Shown: positions 27,721 through 36,763 of the stretch, piece by piece
Layout of the letters: each line of letters starts with the position of its first letter
Numbering within the stretch: position 1 is the first letter of the stretch
Source: Bryobacterales bacterium
Lineage (GTDB): Bacteria; Acidobacteriota; Terriglobia; Bryobacterales; Bryobacteraceae
Assembly (NCBI GenBank): GCA_026129915.1
Contig: JAHCHD010000019.1
Span: 1-46,038, forward strand
Reading direction: 5' to 3'
DNA length: 46,038 nt
Notes under the pieces: generated by a model
Database searches by the model: none
Seen by the model: only the letters and a program-made list of their open reading frames with translations
What the model was told of the DNA's origin: nothing
Program-made: the position numbers and the translations under genes

Positions 27721-29061
27721 CTAGCTTACGTTGCCAAGGTAAAGGTTGGCTGGGGCCTGACTCTTGTACGCATTGAATTGCTCGAACGTCAGATTCCACT
27801 GCTGAATGGCGGAGACAACGGGCATAGGGTTGGGCGCCATGTCGTCGGATTCGCCTTGGATGATGCGGCCAGCGTCAAGCTGCAGTTGCTTGCGGATCAT
27901 CTGCAGGGCCTTGTTGCTGGCAGCAAGGTCGCCGTAGAAATGCTCGTTGGCGAAGGCATTTGCATCCGGATTATCTACCCAGCGCCCGCCGACGAAGAAC
28001 TTCGCCTCTTGAACAAAACCAACGGTGCCGCACATGCGTGCAGGCCCAAGGTGAATCCGGCGAATGCGCGCTCCAGCCAAAAAATTCTTCAGCTTCACGT
28101 CACGCACGCCACGTTCCTTGCACTGATTCTGCGGGATGCCAAATTGGGTTTCGACGAAGTCCTGTGTGTGCGCGGCGCGCTTCACGCGTACGGCGTAAAT
28201 AAAGCTATCGGTGGCTAGAAAAATGCCAGTAGATTTGCCCGGAACACCGTTCATTTGCACCTTAGCCAGCCGCACTGGCAATTTGGCTTGCGCTTCGCGA
28301 AAGAGTTTGTAATTCCACTTACTGAGGTTGCGGACGGTTTCGGTGGAAGGAAGAAGAGGAAGGGAGTATATATTCTGATCTTCGATGAGGGGAAAGCCCA
28401 CGGGGATGCTTACGTCGGTGGCCACGCTAGTGACTGAGTAGAGGCAATTGTCGCCGCTCGCGCCACGGGTATACATCTTGCCAGCTACCACGGGATCGCT
28501 GAATGGATGCCAGGGCTTGTCCATGTTCAGCATCTTGAGGTCGACGCGGCTCTGCGCGCCCTTGTGGGCGATCACAGTGGCGAACTCGCGAGTATCCCCG
28601 CGATAGGCGATGGCCATCGGAATGAGCGATTTATTCTTGTCCGCCTCAATGCGATCCGCAAAGAAGCCCTTCACTTGCGCCTCGTTGGGTCGAGTGATTG
28701 CCGTGTTGGTAATCTCGCGGAACCCCAGGCTCAAGACCTTCTGCAGGAGGCTACGATAGTGAGCCGGGCGCGCACCCAGGTCAGCCGGTTCCGGAAGAAG
28801 CGCCTTAAACTCTGCGGCCACCCTATCCCCTTCCTTGCGCTTGTCGCCATACGACTTCGCGGCAATATCGGCGGGAAACTTGCTTTGAAAAACGATGGAC
28901 AACACCTCTTTGAGGGTTGCCTCGTCTCTCCCCTTGGTGCCCACTTCCTTCCAGAAATAGGCAAACCACCAGCCAAACTCATATTCCTTGCTGTTGTCGT
29001 AGAGCGTGCGGTTGCCAGTGGCGGCGGAGATAAGCTTTTGTGTGATCCAGTCGTGTGCCAT
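27721..29061 (-). CDS. Uncharacterised protein with ADP-ribosyltransferase-like motifs
   Basis: 446 residues, no signal peptide or membrane segment. I do not recognise the whole protein. The middle resembles an R-S-E-type ADP-ribosyltransferase: 'IAYRGDTREF' (Arg154) parallels the 'YRxDxR' start of that fold, 'LYSVTSVATD' (208-216) is placed like the S-T-S strand, and 'FIYAVRVK' followed by 'CKERGVRDVKLKNFLAGARIRRIHLG' (Glu316) is arranged like the catalytic Glu strand and loop. The first 145 residues are mostly helical ('KEYEFGWWFAYFWKEVGTKGRDEATLK') and unknown. The last 90 look helical too. It stands alone, with 204 bases before the DUF1385 gene and about 500 upstream, and no obvious immunity gene. 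The enzymatic reading is inference from spaced motifs. Confidence 0.45.
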   Translation of the reverse strand: MAHDWITQKLISAATGNRTLYDNSKEYEFGWWFAYFWKEVGTKGRDEATLKEVLSIVFQSKFPADIAAKSYGDKRKEGDRVAAEFKALLPEPADLGARPAHYRSLLQKVLSLGFREITNTAITRPNEAQVKGFFADRIEADKNKSLIPMAIAYRGDTREFATVIAHKGAQSRVDLKMLNMDKPWHPFSDPVVAGKMYTRGASGDNCLYSVTSVATDVSIPVGFPLIEDQNIYSLPLLPSTETVRNLSKWNYKLFREAQAKLPVRLAKVQMNGVPGKSTGIFLATDSFIYAVRVKRAAHTQDFVETQFGIPQNQCKERGVRDVKLKNFLAGARIRRIHLGPARMCGTVGFVQEAKFFVGGRWVDNPDANAFANEHFYGDLAASNKALQMIRKQLQLDAGRIIQGESDDMAPNPMPVVSAIQQWNLTFEQFNAYKSQAPANLYLGNVS

Positions 29062-29558
29062 CGCCTGCTACTCCGCCCCTTTGCGCAACTCGGCCCAAGA
29101 AATTCCGGTTTCCAGTTGAGAATTTGGACTGATGATAGCAGACAAGTTCAGTATTCCGAGAGCGAAAAATGATTTAGCCCCGTACACCATTTGCCCTTAG
29201 ATGTTGGGGGCGTGGCGCCGTATGTCGCCCCGGCTTAATACCGTAGCTGCAACCGTACTCGTTCCTGCGACTCAACGAATCGCCCCTGCTTCGCTCAACA
29301 CTCAACGGGCGCCCCACCGCCAGAGGATACTCTCTGCTCTTTCACCCCTCCGGTGTCCCGGCATTGGCTTCACCCGCCGAATCCCCAAGCTGGCTGACGC
29401 CTTACACTGAAGAAAGTGACTTTCTTCTGAGTAGGGGATACACTGTAATTTCGATCAGTTTTTAGGTGATTCTCGAAATCATCCATTCCAGATCACGTAC
29501 CGCGCAATAAGGATCCAGTTGCAGGCCTTAGAAGCGCAGCAAAGGACAGAGAAGAGCC
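29062..29558. other. Gene-free divergent region upstream of the sulfite reductase
   Basis: About 500 bases with no supported gene. It separates the divergent ART-like gene and the siroheme reductase and should hold both promoters. The clearest element is the perfect palindrome at 29409-29427. Short open frames here show no coding character or ribosome binding site. Confidence 0.5.
29409..29427. promoter_or_regulatory. Perfect palindrome upstream of the sulfite reductase gene
   Basis: GAAGAAAG (29409-29416), TGA, CTTTCTTC (29420-29427): 8-bp arms with no mismatch and a 3-base centre, 132 bases before the reductase start. No T-run follows on either strand beyond the arm itself, so an operator for a sulfur- or nitrogen-responsive regulator is a reasonable guess; the regulator is not identified. 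Confidence 0.45.
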
Positions 29559-31820
29559 GTGAAGCAGAGCAATGCGCAATGGAAGCAGGCCTTGGGCGGC
29601 CAGATCGCACCCGATCTCGGCACCGAAATCGACATCTTTGAGAACGAGATTCTGCTAAGGAAGCAGGGCAAGATAGACGAGAAGGTTTTCGCCGAGACGC
29701 GGCTGCGGCGGGGCGCGTACGGCCAGCGGTACGACAACGGGCAGAGGCACGACGGCGTGGAAAGCCGCACCCTGGCCTATCCCAGCGCCGAGCTAACCAA
29801 GGGACCGATGACGCTCTGGGATGCCCCCGGCATGCAGCGCATCAAGATCCCGTTTGGCGGGTTGAATGCGCGGCAGCTGGAAGTGCTTGGCGAAGTGGCG
29901 GAAGAGTATTCCGACGGCATCGCGCACATCACCACCCGCCAGGATGTGCAGCTTCACTTCATTCATATCGACGACACCCCGGCTCTGATGCGGCGGCTTG
30001 CCGCGGTGGGCATTACGACGCGTGAAGCGTGCGGAAATACCGTGCGAAACGTGACCGCTTGCCCGATTGCGGGGGTGTGCCGGGATGAAGCGTTTGATGT
30101 GACGGAGTATGCGAAGCAATGCGCATATTTCCTGCTGGGCCACCCGGACACGCAGGATTTCGGACGCAAGTTCAAGATTGCGTTTTCGGGCTGCGACACC
30201 AACCCCTGCGCCCTTGTGCGCATCCACGACCTCGGCTGCATCGCCAGGGAGCGAGAGGTGGATGGAAAGGTCGAGCGCGGCTTTGAAGTGTACGTCGGCG
30301 GCGGGCTGGGCACGGTGCCTTACGTGGCCAAACTCTTTGACGAATTTCTGCCTGTAAAGGAATTGCTCCCTGTAGCCCAGGCGATGGCGCGCGTGTTCGC
30401 GAGGCTGGGCGAGAAGAAGAATCGCAACACGGCGCGGTTGAAGTTTCTGGTGGCGAAGCTAGGCCTTGAAGAATTCAAACGGCTGGTGCTGGAGGAGCGC
30501 GCGACGCTGACCTACGACCCGAGATGGGACGCGCTGGAGGCGGCCGCCGCGGTGCCGGCGGAGCAGCCATTGCGACCCGCGGAATTGCTCCAGATCGATC
30601 CTGCGCCTTCGGAATTCGCGGTGTGGCGCGGCACCAATGTGTACCAACAACGGCAAAAGGGCTACAGCACCGTCACCATCGCGCTGCCGCTGGGCGACGT
30701 CACCGCCGATCAGCTTCGCGGCCTCGCCGACATCGCCCGCAAGTACGTAAACGAGACAGTGCGCACTACCGTGGAACAGAACATCGTCCTGCGGTGGGTT
30801 GCGGATGCGGACCTGCCTGCGCTCTATGAAGAGCTGAAGGCGCTGGGACTGCACGCGGCCGGAGCAGGCACCATTGTCGACATCACGTCCTGCCCGGGCA
30901 CGGATACGTGCAAGCTGGGAATCTCGTCATCGAGAGGGCTGGCCGGCGAGCTGCGGATGCGGCTGGCTGAGAGCAGTCTGGCGGCGGAGGAAGCCATTCG
31001 CGATTTGCGGATCAAGGTGAGTGGCTGCTTTAATTCCTGCGGGCAGCACCATATTTCCGACCTTGGTTTCTATGGCGTAAGCCGCAACAAGGGTGGCGTG
31101 GCGGCTCCACATTTCCAGGTAGTCTTGGGCGGGCAGTGGACTGAGAACGCGGGCTCCTACGGGCTGGCGATTGGCGCCGTGCCGTCGAAGCGAATTCCAG
31201 AGGCAGTGACACGCATCACCAGCCGCTACTTGAACGAACGGCAGGAGGGCGAGAGCTTCCAGTCATTCATCCGGCGCATCGGCAAGGCCGAGTGCAAGAA
31301 GATGATCGAGGATTTGGGCGACATTCCGCCGCTAGCTCTTGACCCCTCGTTCTATTCAGACTGGCACGATCCCCGGGTGTATTCGCTGAAGGACCTTGGC
31401 ATTGGTGAGTGTGCAGGTGAAGTGGTCTCGGCAATCGACTTCCAACTGACGGCCTGCGAGCGTGAGGCCTTTGAGGCGCAGTTAGCATTGGAGAGCGGCC
31501 AGACCGAGAAGGCGGCCCAGATCGCTTACGAGGCGATGCTGCATGGCGCGGCTGCGCTGCTGGGCTGGAGAAAGCGCGGGCACGACGGTACGCCGGATTC
31601 GATTGTGGCGGAGTTCCGCACGCACTTCCATGACACGCAGATCTTCTTCGACCCCTTTACGGGCGGCAAGTTTGCCCACTACTTCTTCCGGGCACATGAA
31701 CGGCGCGAGGAAGCCAGGAACGAGGAGCAGGTACACCGTTTGATTGAGGAAACGCAGCTCTTCATTGAGGCCTGCCATAGCTGCTACTTGCGGCTCAGCG
31801 CAGCCCCGGCAGCGGTGTAG
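29559..31820 (+). CDS. Nitrite/sulfite reductase (siroheme, 4Fe-4S) with extra C-terminal helical domain
   Basis: 753 residues; six-electron reduction of sulfite to sulfide or nitrite to ammonia. It has the tandem half-repeat of ferredoxin-type reductases. The second half carries the siroheme/4Fe-4S ligands: 'TSCPGTDTC' (Cys445, Cys451) and 'SGCFNSCGQHH' (Cys490, Cys494). The first half keeps an analogous but altered set (Cys168, Cys174, Cys212, Cys217, the last pair spaced by four residues). Residues about 627-745 are an added helical domain ('QTEKAAQIAYEAMLHGAAALLGWRKRG', 'RLIEETQLFIEACHSCYLRL') resembling HEPN-like bundles. The start is GTG 29559 with a weak GAAGAG leader. A small conserved-looking gene follows 13 bases downstream. 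Sulfite versus nitrite cannot be told from sequence. Confidence 0.88.
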   Translation: MKQSNAQWKQALGGQIAPDLGTEIDIFENEILLRKQGKIDEKVFAETRLRRGAYGQRYDNGQRHDGVESRTLAYPSAELTKGPMTLWDAPGMQRIKIPFGGLNARQLEVLGEVAEEYSDGIAHITTRQDVQLHFIHIDDTPALMRRLAAVGITTREACGNTVRNVTACPIAGVCRDEAFDVTEYAKQCAYFLLGHPDTQDFGRKFKIAFSGCDTNPCALVRIHDLGCIAREREVDGKVERGFEVYVGGGLGTVPYVAKLFDEFLPVKELLPVAQAMARVFARLGEKKNRNTARLKFLVAKLGLEEFKRLVLEERATLTYDPRWDALEAAAAVPAEQPLRPAELLQIDPAPSEFAVWRGTNVYQQRQKGYSTVTIALPLGDVTADQLRGLADIARKYVNETVRTTVEQNIVLRWVADADLPALYEELKALGLHAAGAGTIVDITSCPGTDTCKLGISSSRGLAGELRMRLAESSLAAEEAIRDLRIKVSGCFNSCGQHHISDLGFYGVSRNKGGVAAPHFQVVLGGQWTENAGSYGLAIGAVPSKRIPEAVTRITSRYLNERQEGESFQSFIRRIGKAECKKMIEDLGDIPPLALDPSFYSDWHDPRVYSLKDLGIGECAGEVVSAIDFQLTACEREAFEAQLALESGQTEKAAQIAYEAMLHGAAALLGWRKRGHDGTPDSIVAEFRTHFHDTQIFFDPFTGGKFAHYFFRAHERREEARNEEQVHRLIEETQLFIEACHSCYLRLSAAPAAV

Positions 31821-31833
31821 GAGATCGATTTCG

Positions 31834-32364
31834 ATGCAACACGTGAATATCAAGCTCTTCGCGGAGCAACCCTATCCGAAAGACATAGCAGCGGTGATCC
31901 CCGTCTTCCACCGGTGGATCCAGCAGAAGAGCCTCCCTGGCCTGCTGATCGATGTGGCCGACTACGCGCACGTGCCGCAGGGCCCGGGCGTGCTGCTGAT
32001 CGCACATGGATTTGACGTGAGCCTCGATGAAGCGGGCGGGCGGCTGGGATTGCTGTACAACCGAAAGGAACCGTGGGAAGGCTCCGGGCTGGAAGCTCTC
32101 CGCAGTGCCTATGCATTTGCACAGGATGTGGCGAAGCGGGTGGCGATGGAACCGGAGTTTGCAGGCAAGCTGCGATTTGGCACCGACGAGTTGCAGATCA
32201 CCCTGAACGACCGTTTGCTCTATCCCAATAGCCCGGAAACGCTCGCAGCCGTTGGGGGCGAACTAGGCACGTTCCTGGGCGAGGTATTCGGTGGAACGCC
32301 GTACACCATTGAACGTAGCGCAGACCCGCGGGCGCGCTTTTCGGTGACCGTACGCGTGAGTTAA
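31834..32364 (+). CDS. Hypothetical protein, partner of the siroheme reductase
   Basis: 176 residues from ATG 31834, 13 bases after the reductase stop; 'GGAG' overlaps the stop as a plausible Shine-Dalgarno. I do not recognise a family. It has no signal peptide, membrane segment or cysteines. The N-terminal half ('FAEQPYPKDIAAVIPVFHRWIQQKSLPGLLIDVADYAHVPQGPGVLLIAHG') and the C-terminal half ('FGTDELQITLNDRLLYPNSPETLAAVGGELGTFLGEVFGG') read as a compact alpha/beta protein. Tight linkage argues for a role with the reductase, for example in assembly, but this is inference. A long inverted repeat (AGCCAGGC at 32364-32371 with GCCTGGCT at 32405-32412) immediately after the stop may aid termination. 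Confidence 0.7.
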   Translation: MQHVNIKLFAEQPYPKDIAAVIPVFHRWIQQKSLPGLLIDVADYAHVPQGPGVLLIAHGFDVSLDEAGGRLGLLYNRKEPWEGSGLEALRSAYAFAQDVAKRVAMEPEFAGKLRFGTDELQITLNDRLLYPNSPETLAAVGGELGTFLGEVFGGTPYTIERSADPRARFSVTVRVS

Positions 32365-32546
32365 GCCAGGCAGTATTCTAATCCGCCACTGTTTGGGCAG
32401 TTCCGCCTGGCTCCGGGACTGGCCCGGCGCCGGTGCCCCCATTGGCAGACTGCACCGTCCGCGGCTGTACCCAGTCTAAACGTGCCGGCGGAAGCCTGCG
32501 CCGAACCCACTGGTAGAATGGAAGTTCTGGGGGATTCAACCGAACC

Positions 32547-33780
32547 ATGGCCGTGAAGCAGCGCAGGAAGAGTGTGGCGTGCAACGTTGGGGGCGTTTGG
32601 GTTGGCGGCGGGCACCCGATTGTGGTGCAGTCGATGACCAACACAGACACCGCGGATACCACTGCCACCGCAAACCAGGTGATGGATCTCGCCCGCGCTG
32701 GCAGTGAGATCGTCCGCATCACCGTCAACACCGAAGAAGCAGCTCGCGCTGTCCCCACGGTTGTCGACACCATCCGCGCCTTCGGCTTCCAAACCCCCAT
32801 CGTGGGAGACTTCCACTACAACGGTCACATCCTGCTGAAGAAATACCCCGACTGCGCGCGCTGTGGCGCATCGGCGGGCAATGTAGAGACATCGGCAGAA
32901 GCCTGACGACAACTTCCGCACAATGATCGAAGCCGCCATCGAATACCAGAAGCCCGTGCGCATTGGCGTGAACTGGGGCAGCCTGGATGGCGACTTGCTC
33001 ACGCGCCTGATGGACGAGAACGCCTTGCAAGCCGAGCCGAAGGATGCGCGCGACGTCACCATGGAAGCCATGGTGCAAAGCGCGCTGCTGAGCGCCGAAG
33101 CCGCCGAACGTCACGGCTTGCGGCACGACCAGATTATCCTCAGCGCCAAGGTAAGCACGGTACAGGATCTCATTGACGTCAACCGTTCGCTGGCGGCCCG
33201 GTGCGACTACCCGTTGCACCTTGGGTTGACCGAAGCAGGCCTAGGCGCCAAAGGCATCGTGGCGACTTCCGCGGCGCTATCCATCCTGTTGCAGGAGGGC
33301 ATCGGCGACACCATCCGTGCCTCACTCACCCCGATGCCCAACGGCGACCGCACGGAAGAAGTAATGGTTTGCCAGCAGGTACTGCAGTCCCTGGGATTGC
33401 GCAGCTTCACACCCCAGGTTGCCGCCTGCCCCGGCTGCGGCCGCACTACCAGCACATTCTTCCAGGAAATGGCCGACGACATCCAGCGCTACCTCCGCGA
33501 GCAGATGCCCGTGTGGCGCGAGCAGTATAAGGGCGTGGAGGAACTGAAGGTGGCCGTGATGGGCTGCGTGGTGAACGGGCCGGGCGAATCCAAGCACGCC
33601 GACATTGGCATCTCACTGCCTGGCACTTTCGAGGAGCCCAAGGCTCCCATCTACATGGATGGCAAGCTGCTTCGTACCCTGAAGGGCGATGGCATCGTTC
33701 CCGAGTTCATTGACATCTTGAATGACTACGTGGCGCGCCGCTATGGGGTGAAAACGGAAGAACCCGTCGCCGCGGAGTAG
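32547..33780 (+). CDS. ispG: 4-hydroxy-3-methylbut-2-enyl diphosphate synthase IspG (GcpE), frame broken
   Basis: MEP isoprenoid pathway enzyme using a 4Fe-4S cluster to convert MEcPP to HMBPP. The first frame (32547-32906) gives '[25 protein letters not shown]' and '[21 protein letters not shown]'. The second, entered before 32923, gives '[28 protein letters not shown]', the cluster region '[11 protein letters not shown]' and '[18 protein letters not shown]'. Between them (about 32858-32890) the expected 'ALDKYRINPGNVGR' is replaced by 'CGASAGNV', then the frame shifts: about 12 bases are missing in frame and about 2 more break the frame. All other motifs are intact. Either the assembly is wrong here or this copy is inactive; the pathway is normally essential, which favours error. 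Confidence 0.88.
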
Positions 33781-33830
33781 GCTGCAGGGCGGGCGTAAGG
33801 TAGTGACGGACGCGATGCTGGTGCTGTCCA

Positions 33831-35342
33831 ATGCGTAGTTCCTGGTTTCGAGTGCTATTGGTGGGCGCCACTGCTCTGCTGGCGCTATACCTGCTGCTGA
33901 CCTCATCCTGCGCGCGGCCATTGGAATCGACCGAACCCCGCCGCCCCTCGCCCGAAGCCATTGCAGCCTGGCAGGGCCGCAAGTTCGGCATGTTCATCCA
34001 CTGGGGCCTTTACTCCATACCCGCGGGCATCTGGAACGGCGAGCGTGTCACGGATATCTACAGTGAGCAGATCATGCTGCGAGCGCCCATTCCGCTGGAC
34101 GAGTACACGCCTCTCGCCCAGCAGTTCAACCCGCAACAGTGGGACCCAAAGGGCATCGCCAAGCTGGCCAAGGCGGCCGGCATGCGATTCATCGTTATCA
34201 CGTCAAAGCACCACGACGGATTCAGCCTGTTCCACACGAGGCAATCCCGCTATAACGCGGTCGACGGCACCCCCTATGGCCGTGACCTCATCAAGGAGCT
34301 GGCCGATGCGACCCGCGCGGAAGGCCTGTACTTTGGCGTGTACTTTTCGTCTATTGACTGGCATTGGGGTTCCGTGCCAGATAAGCGCAACAACAACCCC
34401 ATTCCCAAGGAACTGGAAGACTTCAACGTCGCCCAACTCAAAGAACTCACCACGAACTACGGTCCGCTAAGCGAGATCTGGTTTGATATGGGCGACCCCA
34501 CGCCCGCGCAAAGCAAGCGCTGGGCCGACACCGTGCATGCCGCACAACCCGACTGCATGGTGAGCGGCCGCGTCTTCAACCATCAGGGCGACTTTACCGT
34601 GATGGGTGACAACGCCATTCCCACTCACATCATCGACGAACCCTGGCAGACGCCCGGCTCGATCTATCACGAGACCTGGGGCTACCGGAGCTGGCAGGAG
34701 CGTGGCGACCTGCCTGGCAAGGTTCGCGAACACCTGCTGAACCTCGTGAAGGTAGTAAGCCGCGGCGGCAACTATTTGCTGAACATCGGGCCGCGAGGCG
34801 ATGGAAGCGTGGTGGAGTTTGAGGCCGACGTACTTCGGTCGTTGGGACGCTGGCTGGGCCTGAACGGCGAAGCGATCTTCGATACGCAGCCGCAACCCTT
34901 TGATCATCTTGATTTTGGATACGTCACCCGCAAGCCCGGCAAGCTCTATCTGCTGGTGACGGATTGGCCCGCCGATGGCCACCTGCGGCTGCCCGGCATG
35001 CGCAACGCCATCACTAAGGCCTACTTCCTTTCCGATAGCTGGAAGAGCGCGCTCGACGTGGCGAGTGACGCAAGCGGGCAGGCGGTGCTGGCTAACGCGC
35101 CCACCATCCCGGAGCCGGTTACTGTACTGGTGGCGGAATTCGATGGCGACCTGCGCCTTGCCGCCCCTCTGCCGGATGCGGACGCCCAAGGAGCGCTGCA
35201 ACTGACACGCGCCGCCGCGCGCGAGTTCTTTCATTACAATGGCCGCAGCTACTATGAGGCACCAAAGCTCTACAAACTGGAGTGGCGCTTCCAGGTACCC
35301 GCGGACGGAGAATATACGGTGGACGCCATGTTGCGAAAGTAA
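33831..35342 (+). CDS. Alpha-L-fucosidase (GH29), C-terminus displaced by a frameshift
   Basis: 503 residues in the open frame. An N-terminal hydrophobic segment ending 'LLLTSSC' suggests a lipoprotein or signal peptide. The GH29 barrel is clear: 'RKFGMFIHWGLYSIPAG', 'FIVITSKHHDGFSLFHT', 'FGVYFSSIDWHW', 'LSEIWFDMGDP' with the nucleophile Asp, and 'VSRGGNYLLNIGPRGDG'. It removes terminal fucose from glycans. A beta-sandwich domain begins near residue 400. The frame stops at 35342, but homologous-looking sequence continues in another frame to 35568 ('AGGELKSAGKPP', 'THTLSRGDDFTLTLTP', 'VEVQDLRLRLL'), as expected of the final strands, so a frameshift near 35330-35360 probably removes about 75 residues. 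The catalytic domain is unaffected. Confidence 0.87.
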   Translation: MRSSWFRVLLVGATALLALYLLLTSSCARPLESTEPRRPSPEAIAAWQGRKFGMFIHWGLYSIPAGIWNGERVTDIYSEQIMLRAPIPLDEYTPLAQQFNPQQWDPKGIAKLAKAAGMRFIVITSKHHDGFSLFHTRQSRYNAVDGTPYGRDLIKELADATRAEGLYFGVYFSSIDWHWGSVPDKRNNNPIPKELEDFNVAQLKELTTNYGPLSEIWFDMGDPTPAQSKRWADTVHAAQPDCMVSGRVFNHQGDFTVMGDNAIPTHIIDEPWQTPGSIYHETWGYRSWQERGDLPGKVREHLLNLVKVVSRGGNYLLNIGPRGDGSVVEFEADVLRSLGRWLGLNGEAIFDTQPQPFDHLDFGYVTRKPGKLYLLVTDWPADGHLRLPGMRNAITKAYFLSDSWKSALDVASDASGQAVLANAPTIPEPVTVLVAEFDGDLRLAAPLPDADAQGALQLTRAAAREFFHYNGRSYYEAPKLYKLEWRFQVPADGEYTVDAMLRK

Positions 35343-35793
35343 GCAACGAATCGCAGGCGGTGAACTCAAATCAGCAGGCAAGCCGCCACGAAATCCTATG
35401 GCTGCCGGCGGCGACCACTGCTGGGCGCTGGCCACTCACACGCTGAGCCGAGGGGATGACTTTACGCTTACCCTCACACCTCCCCGCCCTTTCGGCAAGG
35501 GCACTGCCCTGGGTGTGGAGGTGCAGGACCTGCGCCTGCGCCTGCTCGACAGGCAGACAACACCATAGTCGACTACCGGGGCTGGCCGGCCACACCCTCT
35601 CCGCGTTCCAGGTCGGTGAAATGCCCGCGCGTTTGTTGCACTTTGGTGGACTGCGCGCGTCACGCAGCCTGGATTCCGAAACTGACCGCTTTTGCGGTGC
35701 AATGCAACGGAGTTGCGGTGCGCATGTTGTGTGGATCCGGCTGGTTGGCCCGTTCGTCGAGGATGCTCCGGCGTTTGAAGTGAGGGTAGATGC

Positions 35794-36238
35794 CTACTGA
35801 GCCGGGGTAGAGACAGCCTCCTGGGGGATGATCTCGCTGTACTGCGGAATGGCGCCGGATGGGGCCGGTGCGTTTTGCGAAACGAACTCTTGTGCGCGCA
35901 GGGTGGTCACTATTGCCCGGCGGCAGAGGAGGTCTGCGTGGCCCCTGGCCATGAGGTCCGCGTGACGGGAAGCTGCGGCGGCGCTCGGTGGCTTGCTCCT
36001 GCTGCTGGCGACGGAGGTCGCGCTGCTTGCGGCGCTCTTCGCGGGCCATGCGGGCTTCGTGCCACTCCTGCCTCTCGCGGTCACGGGCGTCCTGGCGGCG
36101 GGCTTTGCAGGCGCGTTCGAATTCGGCGATCGCGCGCTGGTGACGGCGCTCCCACCAGGTGCGGTAGCGCTGCAGGTTGTTCAGGCCCGGCCAGGAAACG
36201 GGGATGTCCAGCATGAGGCAGGGCTTCTGGTCGAGCAT
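35794..36238 (-). pseudogene. Charged coiled-coil-like small protein, frameshifted
   Basis: From ATG 36238 the frame reads 'MLDQKPCLMLDIPVSW', 'WWERRHQRAIAEFERACKARRQ' and an Arg/Glu/Gln-rich helical stretch to 'EQATERRR'. Sensible coding then continues in another frame as 'HADLMARGHADLLCRRAIVTTLRAQEFVSQNAP', ending at a stop at 35794. Joined, the product would be about 148 residues, with a long charged helix. I do not recognise it beyond a feeling that it accompanies the upstream 'PEGKARSAQNAL' gene in this phylum. The frame change around 36000 makes it broken as read. Confidence 0.45.
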
Positions 36239-36259
36239 GGTCGAATCGGCGGGTTCAGG

Positions 36260-36763
36260 CTACGGGGTTCGGCGAGTCCGCCGGGGGCCGTAGCTGTAGG
36301 GTATTTGGAATCGGCGAAGCTGGGGGCGGGTTGCCTTTTCGATGGCCATGAGTTCGGCCTCGTCGAAGCGGCGGAAGGCCCGGCATTGCGAATATCGTCG
36401 GCGGCGAGGGCTCGCAGGCGGACTGAGGTTGGTAGATGGCGAGGATGGAATCGCGGAGTTCGTCGTACTCGGCAGGGTCCTCGTGCGGAAGGAGGACGTA
36501 GCTGGATGGAGAGACCGAGTTTGAGGGCGTTCTGTGCGGAACGGGCCTTGCCCTCGGGGTGCACTTCGGTGGGGCCGAGGATGAACGTTTTCTGTTGTCG
36601 GTTGGCCGTTGTCAGCGGGAAGGGCGAGGGTTAGGGTCTAGGGATTGGGGGGCTGGCTCAAAGCACGGGTTGTCATTGTCGGTTGGCCGTTGTCCGATGG
36701 CTCGTCGGGGATGGTGTCGGAGATGGTGTCGGAGTTGGTGAATCGCAACGTATCTTCGGTCAT
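36260..36763 (-). pseudogene. Degenerate member of the 'PEGKARSAQNAL' family
   Basis: A strong GGGAGG ribosome site precedes ATG 36763, but that frame ends after about 41 codons. Family-like blocks then appear in different frames, in the right order: 'HPEGKARSAQNALKLGLSIQ', then 'YVLLPHEDPAEYDELRDSILAIYQPQSA', then 'FRRFDEAELMAIEKATRPQLRRF'. These blocks belong to a widespread Acidobacteriota family of unknown function whose members carry 'TPEGKARSAQNALKHGL' near the N-terminus. At least two frameshifts separate the blocks. An intact ribosome binding site with a shattered body indicates fairly recent decay, or several indel errors. Confidence 0.5.
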
